A program made the translations under genes and the position numbers. A stretch of DNA of 64,000 nucleotides from positions 3,244,501 through 3,308,500 of the forward strand of contig JAQFVV010000072.1 of the NCBI GenBank assembly GCA_028023455.1, written 5' to 3'. Below, in pieces: positions 36,938-47,914 of this stretch. This DNA comes from Epiperipatus broadwayi (lineage: Eukaryota; Onychophora; Udeonychophora; Euonychophora; Peripatidae). The notes under the pieces are model-generated. The model was not told the origin of the DNA. It made no database searches and worked only from the letters and a program-made list of their open reading frames with translations. Each line of letters begins with the position of its first letter. Position 1 is the stretch's first letter.

Positions 36938-38030
36938 TCCCATCATCCAAGCTTGGCAGTCATATTTTTTTGAATTATACATTTTAAGGGGCATACAAGT
37001 ATTTCTTTGTTTTTTTTCTCTTAATAAAATGCCATTCATAATGGGTTTTTTCCAATAATAAGGCTTTCTACCTTTGTCCTTTATTCCATATGGATAGTGA
37101 GATGCAAAACTCTCATGGAATTACCCCCGCCACAAATCATACCATTGTTTTATCAAACGGTCAAAAAAATCAAGAAACGTGACCAGCTCCTGGCCTCCAG
37201 TAAAGTCTTTGATGACACCTGGTCTTTAACTGCTCTTTCCTTTTCCTGATTATCAAATCCCACCTACCCAGCATTATAGAATAGAAAATTCTAAAAGAAA
37301 ATATTCATGTTTATATAAAAAATGCTTATTCCATTAAACAAGTTCTTAGAATCTCATCACTATACCTAACTACATAAGAGTATAACAATTGTACTCTCAT
37401 AACAAAATCTAGCCAGATGACAAATAGAACATTATACAATCATATTATTGTACAATTTATTCATTTATCTATCCTTTATTAGTATGTAATCACTATTTAT
37501 TGTTAATAAAATTTTTGTTGAAATATTATTTTACTGAATAATACTAATAAATCTATAAATACCATTCACAAGATTTAATTAATTAATATATATATATAAT
37601 GTATAAATGCTAACTTGTTCTTAACATTGTCATGACATTTTTACATTCAGCGTAAGATTATTGTTATATTTTTATGTTCAACACCTTTGTTTTTTTTTTC
37701 AATAATATTTCTCCAAAATAATTAAAATTTGTAATCTTCCATTAACAGAAAACTATGTAGAAGTTTTTTTTGAAGGTACGGAATACTGCCCTCCTAAAAA
37801 GTGTGTGTTATGAGCAATCCACATTTATTATTTTGTTTACTGCAGGTTAAATTATTAAATTTATTTTAATTACAATTCATTGTCATACTTTTGTGTAATT
37901 TATTTTATTTTTATAATAATAATACTAAGAATATGACAGCTTCTAATCAGCCTGTTTATTTTCAATATTTAATAGAGGTCCCTGAAATTAAAAAAAAACA
38001 TGGCTCCCAAGCTTGGGTGATGGGTGAATA
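36938..38030 (+). mobile_element. Terminal-inverted-repeat element, same family as 12104-12773
   Basis: The left end, CCCATCATCCAAGCTTGG, is the inverse of the right end, CCAAGCTTGGGTGATGGG. GGGGCATACAAGTATTT just inside corresponds to GGGGCATACTAGTATTT in the 12.1-kb copy. TA dinucleotides flank the ends. Inside, on the minus strand near 37135-37225, is a 31-codon open fragment (GGQELVTFLDFFDRLIK) of unknown origin. No transposase ORF survives. Confidence 0.6.
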
Positions 38031-39509
38031 CATTTTCTTCTATCTTAATACACTAATTGTTTAATTTATGATTAATGCTATAATAATTTTTTTTTAAATT
38101 CATAAGTGAAAAGCTAGGCTGCATTTTAAATAAATAATTAATAGAAAGAGACTAATTAGTAAAAATAAATTATTATTTTGAGTTATTGTTTTAATTACTG
38201 ACACAAAAAGTTTGGGAGTGATGTAAGTATATACAGTATTTTTAAGTTTTAAATTGTTGTCACTAATTTAATACTTATTTACATTTTTAGCAGAATATAG
38301 ATTTGGAATGAATGGGTAAAAAGATCTATTCTTGAAATCCCCAAAAATTCACAAATCTGGAAAAACCCTGGAGATTAATAGAAATTTTGGATTAATGGCG
38401 ATTTATATGATTAACCAAGACTGTTTAGTATCAGTTTTGTAATAGTTTTTTTCCCATCCTTCTAGTACTCTCTGGATAAGAAAACATAGATACCATTTAT
38501 CAAGCTATAATTGGATAATTATATGGATTTCTATAAGTCAATTGTACAAAAAACAAAATTCTAAGATGGGTTAAAATTAAATAAATATTTCATCTAGATT
38601 TAAACACCATTTCACTAGAATTTAAACATGTGGATTTGAACATTCATTATGAGCAGCTAGGCAAAAGTGTTACCTAATTAAGACGTTCCCAATAATTAGA
38701 GCTAAATAATAAAAATAATGAACCCTACTATATTACTGAAATAATTAAATTCACTCGCTACTCAGTATACAAATGTTTATCACGTGACTTAGCCTTCATT
38801 CTGACTGATTATCCATTAACACATACACGCACACATTAATAAGCAATGTACAAAATCTAATAAAAAATAATATTATTAGCAAAACATTTTTATAAACAAA
38901 TTTCTTAAGGCAATAGTTAGCATTACAAAAAAATGAGAGGAAAAAATCTATATCTACAGTATCATGACCTTGTAAAAGGCTTTAAGCTAAAAAAAAGATT
39001 TAAATTCCCAATAATTCTTAGAGGGAGCAGTAGACATTCTATTTGCTCTTAACCATTCCACATCACCGTTTCAGCATTTTACCATTATCAGTCAATATTT
39101 TCTTTTAATACAGTACTAAGCGCACCAATCGCCATTTTTTAAAAACGTCACTAATTGTTAATAACAAATATATTTTATTATTGCTAATTTACAAAATCGC
39201 TGTGATGTTGATGAATGTTTTTATTTATATTGCCTATTTCCCCTGTTTTACATTTGTGCATTTCTTGTGCAAAATTATTACCACAACTTTATATAACTTT
39301 CAAGGGAAAAGATAAAATAATGCGGAAGTTCTGAAAACCCCCCAGCGAGCTATATGTAAACTAACTGTCAGCAAACGTAAAATATAGAATGACCCGCAAT
39401 ATTTCATCTAGTTCGGCTATTAAAAAGTTATATTTAAATGAAAAAAAATATATATATACACGTATAGGTGAAAAGATGAATCAAATTCTTTTGTGGAATA
39501 TATTCATCA

Positions 39510-39765
39510 TCATTATCAAACATTATCAATCCACTGCAGGATGAAGGTCTCTCCAAGTTCAATCCATCTTCTCCGATCTTTAGCTTCTCTTCTCCACATC
39601 ACCCCTGCACACTTTATTTCATCCATCCATCTCACAAGTGGTCTCTTTCTGGGTCTTTTACAATCTCTTGGAATCCAGCTTAAGATTTCAATTGTCCATC
39701 TATTATCATCTCTTCTAGCAATATGTCCATCTCAACTCCACTTGTCTTTTAATTTTTTCAATGAG
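39510..39765 (-). pseudogene. RTE-like LINE 3' end (C-terminal tail, best copy)
   Basis: A minus-strand frame at 39726-39516 encodes HIARRDDNRWTIEILSWIPR, then KRPRKRPLVRWMDEIK and a closing WIELGETFILQWIDN before a TGA. This is the well-known C-terminal tail of RTE-type non-LTR retrotransposons and related 'craniofacial development protein 2-like' annotations. Just upstream (39727-39765) the IEKIKR segment is out of frame by one base relative to the copy at 29030-29265. The 3' end runs into ATGATGATGAATA, a short ATG-rich tail. Confidence 0.75.
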
Positions 39766-39980
39766 AATATATTGCAGTGAATAATATTATACATTACTTG
39801 TAAATGGATATAGAGATTTAGTGCTATCTATTAGAATAAAGCTGAAAAACCTAAAACAAATCATATGAATACTTTTATTTCTCAAAGACATTTTTTTTAT
39901 TGATTGATCAAAACATTATATTGTTTTCTTGGTATACATCCAAAGTAAATAAATACAGTTTACAAATTATTTCTATATAA

Positions 39981-40029
39981 CATCATCATCATCATCATCA
40001 TCATCATCAACAACAACAACAACAACAAA
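39981..40029 (+). repeat. (CAT)n(CAA)n microsatellite
   Basis: Pure CAT repeats pass into CAA repeats. It lies about 45 bases beyond the donor-like site of the 40080-40788 segment. Confidence 0.95.
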
Positions 40030-40079
40030 AACAATAACAGCAAATCAAATTCTTCTTCTACCATTCTGAAGATACTTAC

Positions 40080-40788
40080 CTTGTTAGTGACTCAGTTTCT
40101 GCTTCTTTAGGGACCATACAACTATAAATATATTATGAGGGATAATCTTTTTATCTCTTGCTCTAATGGTGTTTAATTTTTTGAAAAATGTGTTTATATG
40201 TTTTCTTGGGCTATGATCACATACAAAAGTATCCTGCAGACCATAATGCATATAATTGTAGGTGCTTGCCCTGACATTTTTCATTTTTGAATACGAGTTA
40301 AACATTGCTTCCATATTAGTATTTGAGTTGTTAAATAGCCTGGTAATTTCTCCATGAATGTTATCACGCAAGCACATTCAAAAAATAAGTGACTCTATGG
40401 CATAACTAGCATTTATCTTGAACATTTCTGCAATTTCTCTTGAACCTGAAGAAATTTAGCTAGAGAATTCAGGTTTACTTTTAATTAGGAAATCAAAGTA
40501 TTTTGTTTCAAGTGACCAAAATCTGAATTTTCTAATACGTTGCTTGTTATTTAAATTTGGTGCAGTTTTCTCCATGATATTTTTTAGTTGTTGATGGGTA
40601 ATTTCATAATCATCCCAATGTTCGAATTTGTTTGTAGATGAACAAAAAGAAGAAACATAGGATTGAAAGTAAGAGACGTTAGATTTTTTAAGATATCTGG
40701 TAGCTAGGGATTGTACCATCATATAGTGTACATCTACTCCCTCAGTATTAACAAATTGGTTTCTTGAATAGAAAGAAAGAGGCCACAA
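40080..40788 (-). pseudogene. Broken coding segment of unknown identity
   Basis: Two minus-strand ORFs, 40788-40456 and 40377-40084, are in the same frame, and the gap between them is open except for a TAA and a TGA. Together they give about 235 codons. Residues include NQFVNTEGVDVHYMM, FEHWDDYEITHQQLK, SGSREIAEMF and MHYGLQDTFVCDHSPRK, which look like protein rather than chance. At the end another frame (MVPKEAETESLTR) runs into a textbook donor, AAG/GTAAGT, at 40079-40074. This suggests a further frameshift, or a separate small first exon at 40117-40080. I do not recognise the family. It is not a processed copy if the donor is genuine. Confidence 0.45.
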
Positions 40789-42419
40789 TTATTAAATACA
40801 GATTAATGCAATTAATACATTAAAGAGTGATATTTTGCAATGTTTATGATAAAGAGTATTTAAGCATGATATATTCACTTATTATTTAAGATATTATATT
40901 CAGAGTTGTGAACTACGCCAATTAAGGGCTCACAACAAAAGTTTAAAGGGGAATCTCCATCAGATGTGGTTAATGATATTGAAACTCGGCATTGTTGATA
41001 AAAGGAATTCCCATAAAACCAAACATGTAGTCTTGTCATAATGCACAATTCAGAATCTGGTTGTTATATCATATCTCTTAATTAAAGAATGGATCATGTG
41101 AGGACATTTTAATGCTCTCATTGTAAAAAAAAATTTTAAATTATAAATCTTACAAAATGAAATCACAATGACAGCGTTTTTTTTATTGCTTTGCTCTACA
41201 TTTCACTTAATATATTATTATGAACATGATAAAACATGTACATAGTATATAATGATACCATGATGCAGTATTAAAACACTTATAGCAGTGGGTATGCATA
41301 TGCCCAGGGACATTTGGATATATGTGGGAAATGACCTGAATGCCAGGTAATAGCCCATATGATGATTAAATAATATAATGATTTTTTAATATCTAATCTG
41401 TGATATATTCAAGTCATTCCATTTTACAACAATTGGAAAATGAATAGATTGAAAAACCCTGAGTTCAAATACCTCTAATTACATAATATTTTTTCCCTCT
41501 CCTATTTCTTTTTCATAATTATAACACTATTATGACTGACTGCCACACTGTAAATATATGTTATATTTATTATTATTAGTTATTAACTGAAGCATATCTT
41601 ATTAAAAGATATATCACTGGTGTATATATAAATGATAGATGGATTGCATATGTAATGTAAAATATTAATCTCAAAAATTTAGTAAATATAATTAAATGGT
41701 TTGTTGCACAGAGCTGATACAATTCAAGAACCTTTAGCTCTTAATTCTGCAATTATATCACAAAACTAAAATATGTAAGCAAAAATTTAGTAAAACAATG
41801 TGATTCATGAATTACCAGCTCCGGAATCTGCCATTTTAAACTATTACCCCTTGCAAATAAAAATAATCAAAGGATTGTCATTCAAATAGCCATATGCCTT
41901 TTTAGCAACAGAAAAGATTAATTGATAGACTTTAATTCCCAAGCTTATAACTCTATCACATCACAATAAGTGAATTATGAACCTGTTGTAGAACTGTGAA
42001 TAGATGGTTATGTGATAAGTGAATCCTTTCCTGAAGACTAATTGGAATAATTATTTACTTAATGTCTACCACTACAGACAATGGTAAATACCCTTTGGTT
42101 TAGTACATATATAGGTAAACTGTCTTTAAGTAACCTCCTGCAGAGCCAAAGATTTATCCACTATCCTCTCATAATAGAAAAGTGATGGCAGTATTCATCA
42201 GTTTTTTTCCAACTGCTGAATGGGGAGTTTGTTTTTCCATCCTTCCTTCATTTACTAGCTAAGAGTAACTATATACTCTATAACCATCATTTGTTAGCTA
42301 GTTGATTATGTTCCAGTGCTACTTAAAACTAAAAAAATAAATAAAGTTTACCTACTCTAGATTCAAACATAGTTCTAATAAGTCAAAGGGGTAAATGCTA
42401 CATTATAAGGCACTTCATA

Positions 42420-42850
42420 TCATTTATCATCACTTTCAACCATCATTGATCTGCTGCTGGATAAAGATCTTTCTAAGAATTTCTCCAATCCATTGGGTTT
42501 TTTTTCTTACCTCACTCCAGCAAATTACTGTACTTTATGTATCTAACATGTATCCTCTTTCCAGGTCTTCTGAAACTTCTTAGAATTCCACATAATACTT
42601 CCGTTGTCCATGTATTATTATTATCTCTTATGTACAGAAATCTACTGTAAGATAAAGGTCTGTTCAAGTTTAGTCCAATCTTTCCAATGTGTAGCCATCT
42701 CATTCTAGAAAATATCTTACCCCATTCATCCATCTCACATATGGTGCTTTCCGGATCTTCTGCAATCTACACCTGCTCATATATTATCATATATCCTAAT
42801 AATATATCCAACTTAGTTCCATTTCAGTATCCCAATTCTTATAAACAAAG
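42420..42850 (-). mobile_element. Two decayed RTE-like LINE 3' ends in tandem
   Basis: On the minus strand the ORF at 42733-42512 contains RDNNNTWTTEVLCGILRSF and RRPGKRIHVRYIK, which parallel DDNRWTIEILSWIPR and RPRKRPLVRWMDE in the 39.5-kb copy. Two such tails follow each other (about 42420-42600 and 42630-42850). Both are heavily mutated. Confidence 0.55.
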
Positions 42851-43155
42851 CAAAGCTCCATATAGTAGCGCCACCTGTGCTAAACAGAGTAATCAATGGA
42901 TGCCAGAAGGCTTGTGCATAAAATCCCTATCCAATGCCTACTTATCCAATATCCCCAGACTAGTTTCTGGCTTGTGGCCTTCGTCAGTGAGGAGCTTTGG
43001 ATCTGAGAGCACTGCATCTAGATCTTAGGATCTAATGCAACCCTCTAGCAACCACCTTTTATCTCTACTTAACAAGCCTTCTGGCATCCATTGATTACTC
43101 TGTTTAGCACAGGTGGCACTACTATATGGAGTTTTGCTTTGCTTTGTTTATAAAC
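42843..43155. mobile_element. Compact family 1 foldback element with about 68-base arms
   Basis: The left arm (from AAACAAAGCAAAGCTCCATA through ATCAATGGATGCCAGAAGG, about 42843-42912) is the inverse of the right arm (about 43077-43152). The interior carries the family 1 blocks (CAATATCCCCAGACTAG and TGAGAGCACTGCATCTAGAT) in reverse orientation. This is the best-preserved copy and shows that family 1 is an inverted-repeat DNA element. Confidence 0.8.
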
Positions 43156-43369
43156 AATTATGTGCTAGTATTGGAGATGTCATCATGTGATGCTTGCTGG
43201 TTTATCCCAATTCTTGTGATGATCTCATTTACATATTTTACATTTGAATCCTTCACATATATAAATTTGTATTTGCAAAAAATAATAGAATAAGTATGCA
43301 TGCAAAATCTATAGGTATGTACAATCCTTCCAATAAACAAGAAATTGTGTGTTTTCTTTATGCTCATGC

Positions 43370-44520
43370 AATCAGATCAGATTTTTCTTCATATAAACTG
43401 TTTGGATACCCATTAACTGATCAATATTGAATGGCTGATTAGGTTTCTAAAAAATGGCTGCCTGAAAAAATCACGAGTTTCTTAAAAAAATCAGCAGCCC
43501 ACAGAAAAAAATAATTCAAAACTTGATTCTACATTTGAAATCCAAATTTCGGGCATGAGATTAAAGATTTAACTATTGTTCTAAGAAGCCTCATATATAC
43601 AATATATATTTTCGCAAAACTTTAATGAAAATATTATTTAAAATTTTGTAAAATTGAGTTAATTAATAACGTTATAAACATGAATTAAAATTAGTACTAT
43701 ATTTAGCATATTAGTTTATGATTTTCAAAAAACAAAACAAAATTCATTTAGAAAAATAAATATTTGGAAATTAGCAAATGATAATGAATTTTAATTTCCC
43801 AAAGAATCACCTTAAAAGTTATTTTGCATATTAAAACTTCATTAATTTTACATATGTGAAAATCTCTCGTTTAATAATAGTAATAATAAATAATACGGTG
43901 CAAATCAATTAGAAATAAGTGAACATTAGAAGCATAATATATAATTAATGTAAAAAAAAACAAACCCCGAGATAATTTGAAACTCTATAATATCTTGGCT
44001 CAGAAGCTAATACAAAAATCCGTACAAGTAATTTTAAACATTTAATTGTATATACCAATAGCGTGATCGATAACTACAAAAGGCATAAAAATAGTAGCAA
44101 ATTAGAATAAAAAGTTGAGGAAAACACACCATTAAATAATCATTAACAGTTTCTCAACATAAAAATTGTTATTAAAGAAGTCGTTTAAATGCTAATCAAT
44201 TAATTAAATACAGTACTTTCTTCTAATTTAGGAATTAAGTTTCGATTCATTATAAAACATTATCTAACACTGCTTTTATTTGTTACATTTCATTAAGTGG
44301 ATGAATAAAAAAAAATTGCCTTACCCACACATATTGTGTATTGCAAGTGAAATAATTGCAAATTATTATATCAATAAAGAAGGAATTATTTCTTAGTATT
44401 CTTCTCGTTAAATTTTTTCTAAGCTCTAAAACATTCTATAAACAGACTAACGTATATACGTTAATTTTGTGTGTTCTAATACACTTACTTTATAAAAATA
44501 ATGATTCTTAAAAAGTTTAA
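43370..44520. other. No identifiable feature
   Basis: Very AT-rich sequence with no convincing ORF, repeat structure or splice-flanked open segment. Confidence 0.5.
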
Positions 44521-44529
44521 TAATTTATT

Positions 44530-44840
44530 ATTTATTAGTGAGGAACATTTGACCTGAGAGCAGTGCACTTAGATCTTAGAATCTAATACAATCCTCCAGC
44601 AGCCCCCTTTTACCTATTTAGCTAAGTACAAAGCTAAGAAACCAAGGTGAAAACACAATAATATTATTCAATCTAAGCTCATTTGCTTGTATACTTATAT
44701 AGATATAAACTCAGTTCAGTAACTATATATTTTAGTGTCTTTGGTTTTTCAAAAATCAATCCCCACTATGCCATTGCCAAAATCACCAAAACATCACATG
44801 AGTGATATGGTGAACATCTATTATTTACGGATTACTCAAA
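44530..44840 (-). mobile_element. Repeat family 1 copy
   Basis: It contains TGAGAGCAGTGCACTTAGAT, CTCATTTGCTTGTATACTTA and CCAAAACATCACATGAGTGA in the order seen, reversed, in the 15.4-kb copies. The ORF at 44735-44983 lies partly in it and is not a gene. Confidence 0.6.
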
Positions 44841-45287
44841 CACTGCAGTTAGAACAAACAATATGTTTTTTTAAATCTGTTTTCAGCAGAGAATTTAATT
44901 TACCACACATATTTTATATCATTATAAGACTTCTTAGTATAATAATAGTAAATACGGGTACCACATTGATGACATGGATTTAAATTATAGATGGGTAAAA
45001 TTAAAAAAAAAAAAATAGAATCAGGCTTACGTTTTTGGTTTGAATAGCCAGTGCATATTTAATCCTGATAACAATCAAATATTAGTTAGTAAAAAGGTAT
45101 CTCATATTTCTTATTTAGAAAATAAAACAGTAATGGAGCAACAATCAAAACTACACAGTGATTAAGTAACACAACCAGTAATTAATGCCCTTGTCCCGGA
45201 AGAAGTTATTTAAAAGTTGTTTGATCCATTTACCAACAGTAGCGCAATTATTATAAATTGACTAACAATCAAACTAAGCTTTTAATA

Positions 45288-45470
45288 ACAGTAATAACAA
45301 CAATAACAGTAGCAGAAGTAATAATAGACACAGTAGTAGTAGTTGCAACAGAAGTAGTATCAACAGCACCAGTAATAGCAACAGCAGGAGTAGTAACAAC
45401 AGCAGCAATACTAGTAGCAACATCAGTAGCAGTAGTAGTAGTAGTAGTAGGAGACGAAGTAATAATAAAA
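45288..45470 (+). repeat. Imperfect GTA/ACA trinucleotide repeat
   Basis: Runs of AGTAGTAGT, ACAACA and AGCAACAGC are mixed over about 180 bases, giving a spurious Val/Thr/Ala-rich ORF (45258-45530). Confidence 0.85.
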
Positions 45471-46039
45471 ATTATTATTCACTTCAAACTATTTCATAAA
45501 GTAATCACAAAGAATATTACAATCATTTAAAAGCTCCAAATAGGAAAAATCATATGTGAACTTACAATGTAACAATTAACAAATTAATCAAAAAGTAGAT
45601 CAACCATTATCTACCACTCTACCATTGCACAAACCTTTGCAGGACTCGTTCAGCTTTAACAAAACTGTTTAGAAGAATACAGCTTTGTTAATGACTTATT
45701 CTTGATGTTTTCCACAATGTGAAAGCATTTAAATGAACAAAAAAGGAATATGTATTTGAGTGCAAATTGTACATCTTAATAAAATATAAAGTCATTAAAT
45801 TCAAGCTGCCGCTTTAAATAGTGAGATGGTCAGAATAGAGATTTCTAAGAAAATAATCACCTACCTAGTGATGATGAACATGTCATATTATTTCGACATA
45901 ACATATACTGCCTAGTCATATTTCAACTTTTGACTAAAGAACTTAAATGCATACATTAATTAAGAGTATGAATATTTTTAAGTGAAATTAGAAGATAAAA
46001 TTATTAGTTGCTCAAACTTACAATAGATAGCAGAACTGG

Positions 46040-47912
46040 AATAGAAAACAGAAAGGGTAACATCAGTTTTATATAAAGTTTTCTTGTATATGGTGGCTAG
46101 TAAAGTTGTAAAATGGATGGAAGGGAATAATGTAGTGGGTGAAATGCAAGGAGGTTTTAGATTAGATAGGCATATAGGAGATAGTTTATTTGTAGTTACA
46201 CAACTTATGGATATGAGTAGGAATGCAGATAAACAGTTATATATGAGTTTTATAGATATAGAGAAGGCATATGATAGAGTAAATAGAAATAGATTATGGA
46301 TAAGTTTAGCAAATTTGGGAATGGATGAAGCTTTAATAGATATTATTAAGAAATTATATGAAAATAATTATTATATATATCAATTAGAGAATATAGAATC
46401 AATTAAAGTTAAAAATGGTGTGGGACTAAGGCAAGGATGCCCTATGTCACCTATTTTGTTTGTGTTGTATTTGAGTGAAATGGAAAGAGCAATAGAAAGA
46501 TTAGGAAGAGGGATAGAGATACCGTTAATAGGTAGTAAGGGAGTATATATTTTGTCAGGTCTTTTTTTTGCAGATGATATATTTTTGTGTGCAGAAAAAA
46601 GAGAAGATATGGAAGTTATGTTGAGGACATGTGCAAGGGTGGGTAAAGAGATGGGGATTAAATTTAGTGAAGAAAAATCAAATATAATGATGGTTAATAC
46701 TGAGGAAAGAGAAGATGTAGAATTTTTATTGGGAGATATTAAGTTAAGTGTGGTGAATAGATATAGTTATTTGGGAATTATTTTAAGTAATCAGAAAAAT
46801 TATTTGGATGAATGGGAGAAAAAATTGATAAATGAAGCAAAGAAAAGAAAGGGATTGATAAAGAAATTAACAGTATTTTCATATAATAAATATGATGTAG
46901 CTAGAATTATATGGAAAGGAGTTGCAGTAGCAGGGTTAACATATAGTAATGATGCATTATATGTTAGTAAAAAGATATTAGATTATTTAGAAAAAGCTCA
47001 AAGGGAAGTAGGAAGACATGCATTGGATGCAGAAGTATGGACAGCAAGGGAGGCAATTCAAGGAGAAATGGGATGGTCAAGTTTTCATATGAGAGATGCA
47101 AAAAGTAAAATGAAAATGTTTGGTAGATTGCAGTTTATGGATAATAAAAGAATAGCTAAAATAGTATTTAATTGGGTTATGAGTAAAGAGCAGGTAACAA
47201 GATGGGTGAGAAAGGTAATGCGCTATGCAAAAGATTTGGATAAAGAATTTATATCAGTATATTTGTACAAAAGATGGGATGATTGTGTTAAGAGGATTAT
47301 TGAGTGTTATAGTAGTAAGGAATGGGATAAAAGAATAAATTTATTAATAAAGACTAGGGAGTTAGAGAGATGGAGAAATAGTATGGAGAGTAAAAAGAGT
47401 TTAAATATATATAGAAATAAACAGAATATTAGGTGTGAGTTAATTTATGATAATAGTAAGGAAAGTAGTTTATTGTTTAAGGCTCGAACGGGATCTTTAG
47501 CTACAAAAGAATATACATGTAAATGGAAAAATATGGGTGATTTATTTTGTAAATTATGTAAGGAAGGAATTGAAAATATTAGGCATTTGTTAATTGAATG
47601 TAAATGTTTGAAAACAGAAAGGGTACATATAATGAAGTTGTGGAAAAATAAATATGAAAAGAGTGATTATACGGAAAGTGAATTATTGGTTTTTATGCTG
47701 GGTTTGGGAAAAGATAAGGGGGATTTAGATATAAAGGTTATAGAGTTGACAAAAATTATGTTGTGGAAATGGGATAGAGCAGATTATGGGTAAATTTAGA
47801 GTGGGGAATGTAAAAGAAAGTGGCTAACAGGTTTATCTGGGCATAATTGCTGAGATATTCTTGACTTCGTTTAAGGAGAAGCCATAATACATCACATCAC
47901 ATCACATCAATT
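46040..47912 (+). mobile_element. 5'-truncated LINE insertion with (ACATC)n tail
   Basis: It extends from an unclear 5' edge near 46040 through the RT reading frame and about 95 bases of 3' UTR to a pentanucleotide tail of four to five ACATC units (47888-47911) in place of poly(A). Short tandem-repeat tails are typical of several LINE clades. I could not define target-site duplications. Confidence 0.75.
46084..47793 (+). CDS. Non-LTR retrotransposon reverse transcriptase (5'-truncated ORF2)
   Basis: The reverse transcriptase of a LINE copies element RNA into the chromosome by target-primed reverse transcription. This reading frame of 569 codons has no stops or frameshifts. RT motifs are in order: GGFRLDRHIGDSLF (23-36), MSFIDIEKAYDRV (54-66, first catalytic Asp), GLRQGCPMSPILF (114-126) and FFADDIFL (161-168, catalytic Asp pair). 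The thumb and C-terminal region follow, ending in a CCHC-type cluster, C-x2-C-x8-H-x4-C, at residues 489-506. The endonuclease and the first RT blocks are missing, so the first Met is simply the first in the fragment and probably not a true start. The coding strand is poor in C. Clade is uncertain (an R1/I/Ingi-like group is possible). The copy looks young but cannot move on its own. Confidence 0.9.
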   Translation: MYMVASKVVKWMEGNNVVGEMQGGFRLDRHIGDSLFVVTQLMDMSRNADKQLYMSFIDIEKAYDRVNRNRLWISLANLGMDEALIDIIKKLYENNYYIYQLENIESIKVKNGVGLRQGCPMSPILFVLYLSEMERAIERLGRGIEIPLIGSKGVYILSGLFFADDIFLCAEKREDMEVMLRTCARVGKEMGIKFSEEKSNIMMVNTEEREDVEFLLGDIKLSVVNRYSYLGIILSNQKNYLDEWEKKLINEAKKRKGLIKKLTVFSYNKYDVARIIWKGVAVAGLTYSNDALYVSKKILDYLEKAQREVGRHALDAEVWTAREAIQGEMGWSSFHMRDAKSKMKMFGRLQFMDNKRIAKIVFNWVMSKEQVTRWVRKVMRYAKDLDKEFISVYLYKRWDDCVKRIIECYSSKEWDKRINLLIKTRELERWRNSMESKKSLNIYRNKQNIRCELIYDNSKESSLLFKARTGSLATKEYTCKWKNMGDLFCKLCKEGIENIRHLLIECKCLKTERVHIMKLWKNKYEKSDYTESELLVFMLGLGKDKGDLDIKVIELTKIMLWKWDRADYG

Positions 47913-47914
47913 TG

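Noticed and set aside
42687-43028. 113-codon plus-strand ORF
   Set aside because: It is antisense to a decayed RTE-like LINE tail and runs into a family 1 foldback element.
45258-45530. 90-codon ORF rich in Val, Thr and Ala
   Set aside because: It is a direct translation of an imperfect GTA/ACA trinucleotide repeat.
46084-47793. Telomerase or group II intron reverse transcriptase
   Set aside because: The RT motif spacing, C-terminal CCHC cluster and short-repeat 3' tail fit a LINE; there is no telomerase-specific or maturase domain.
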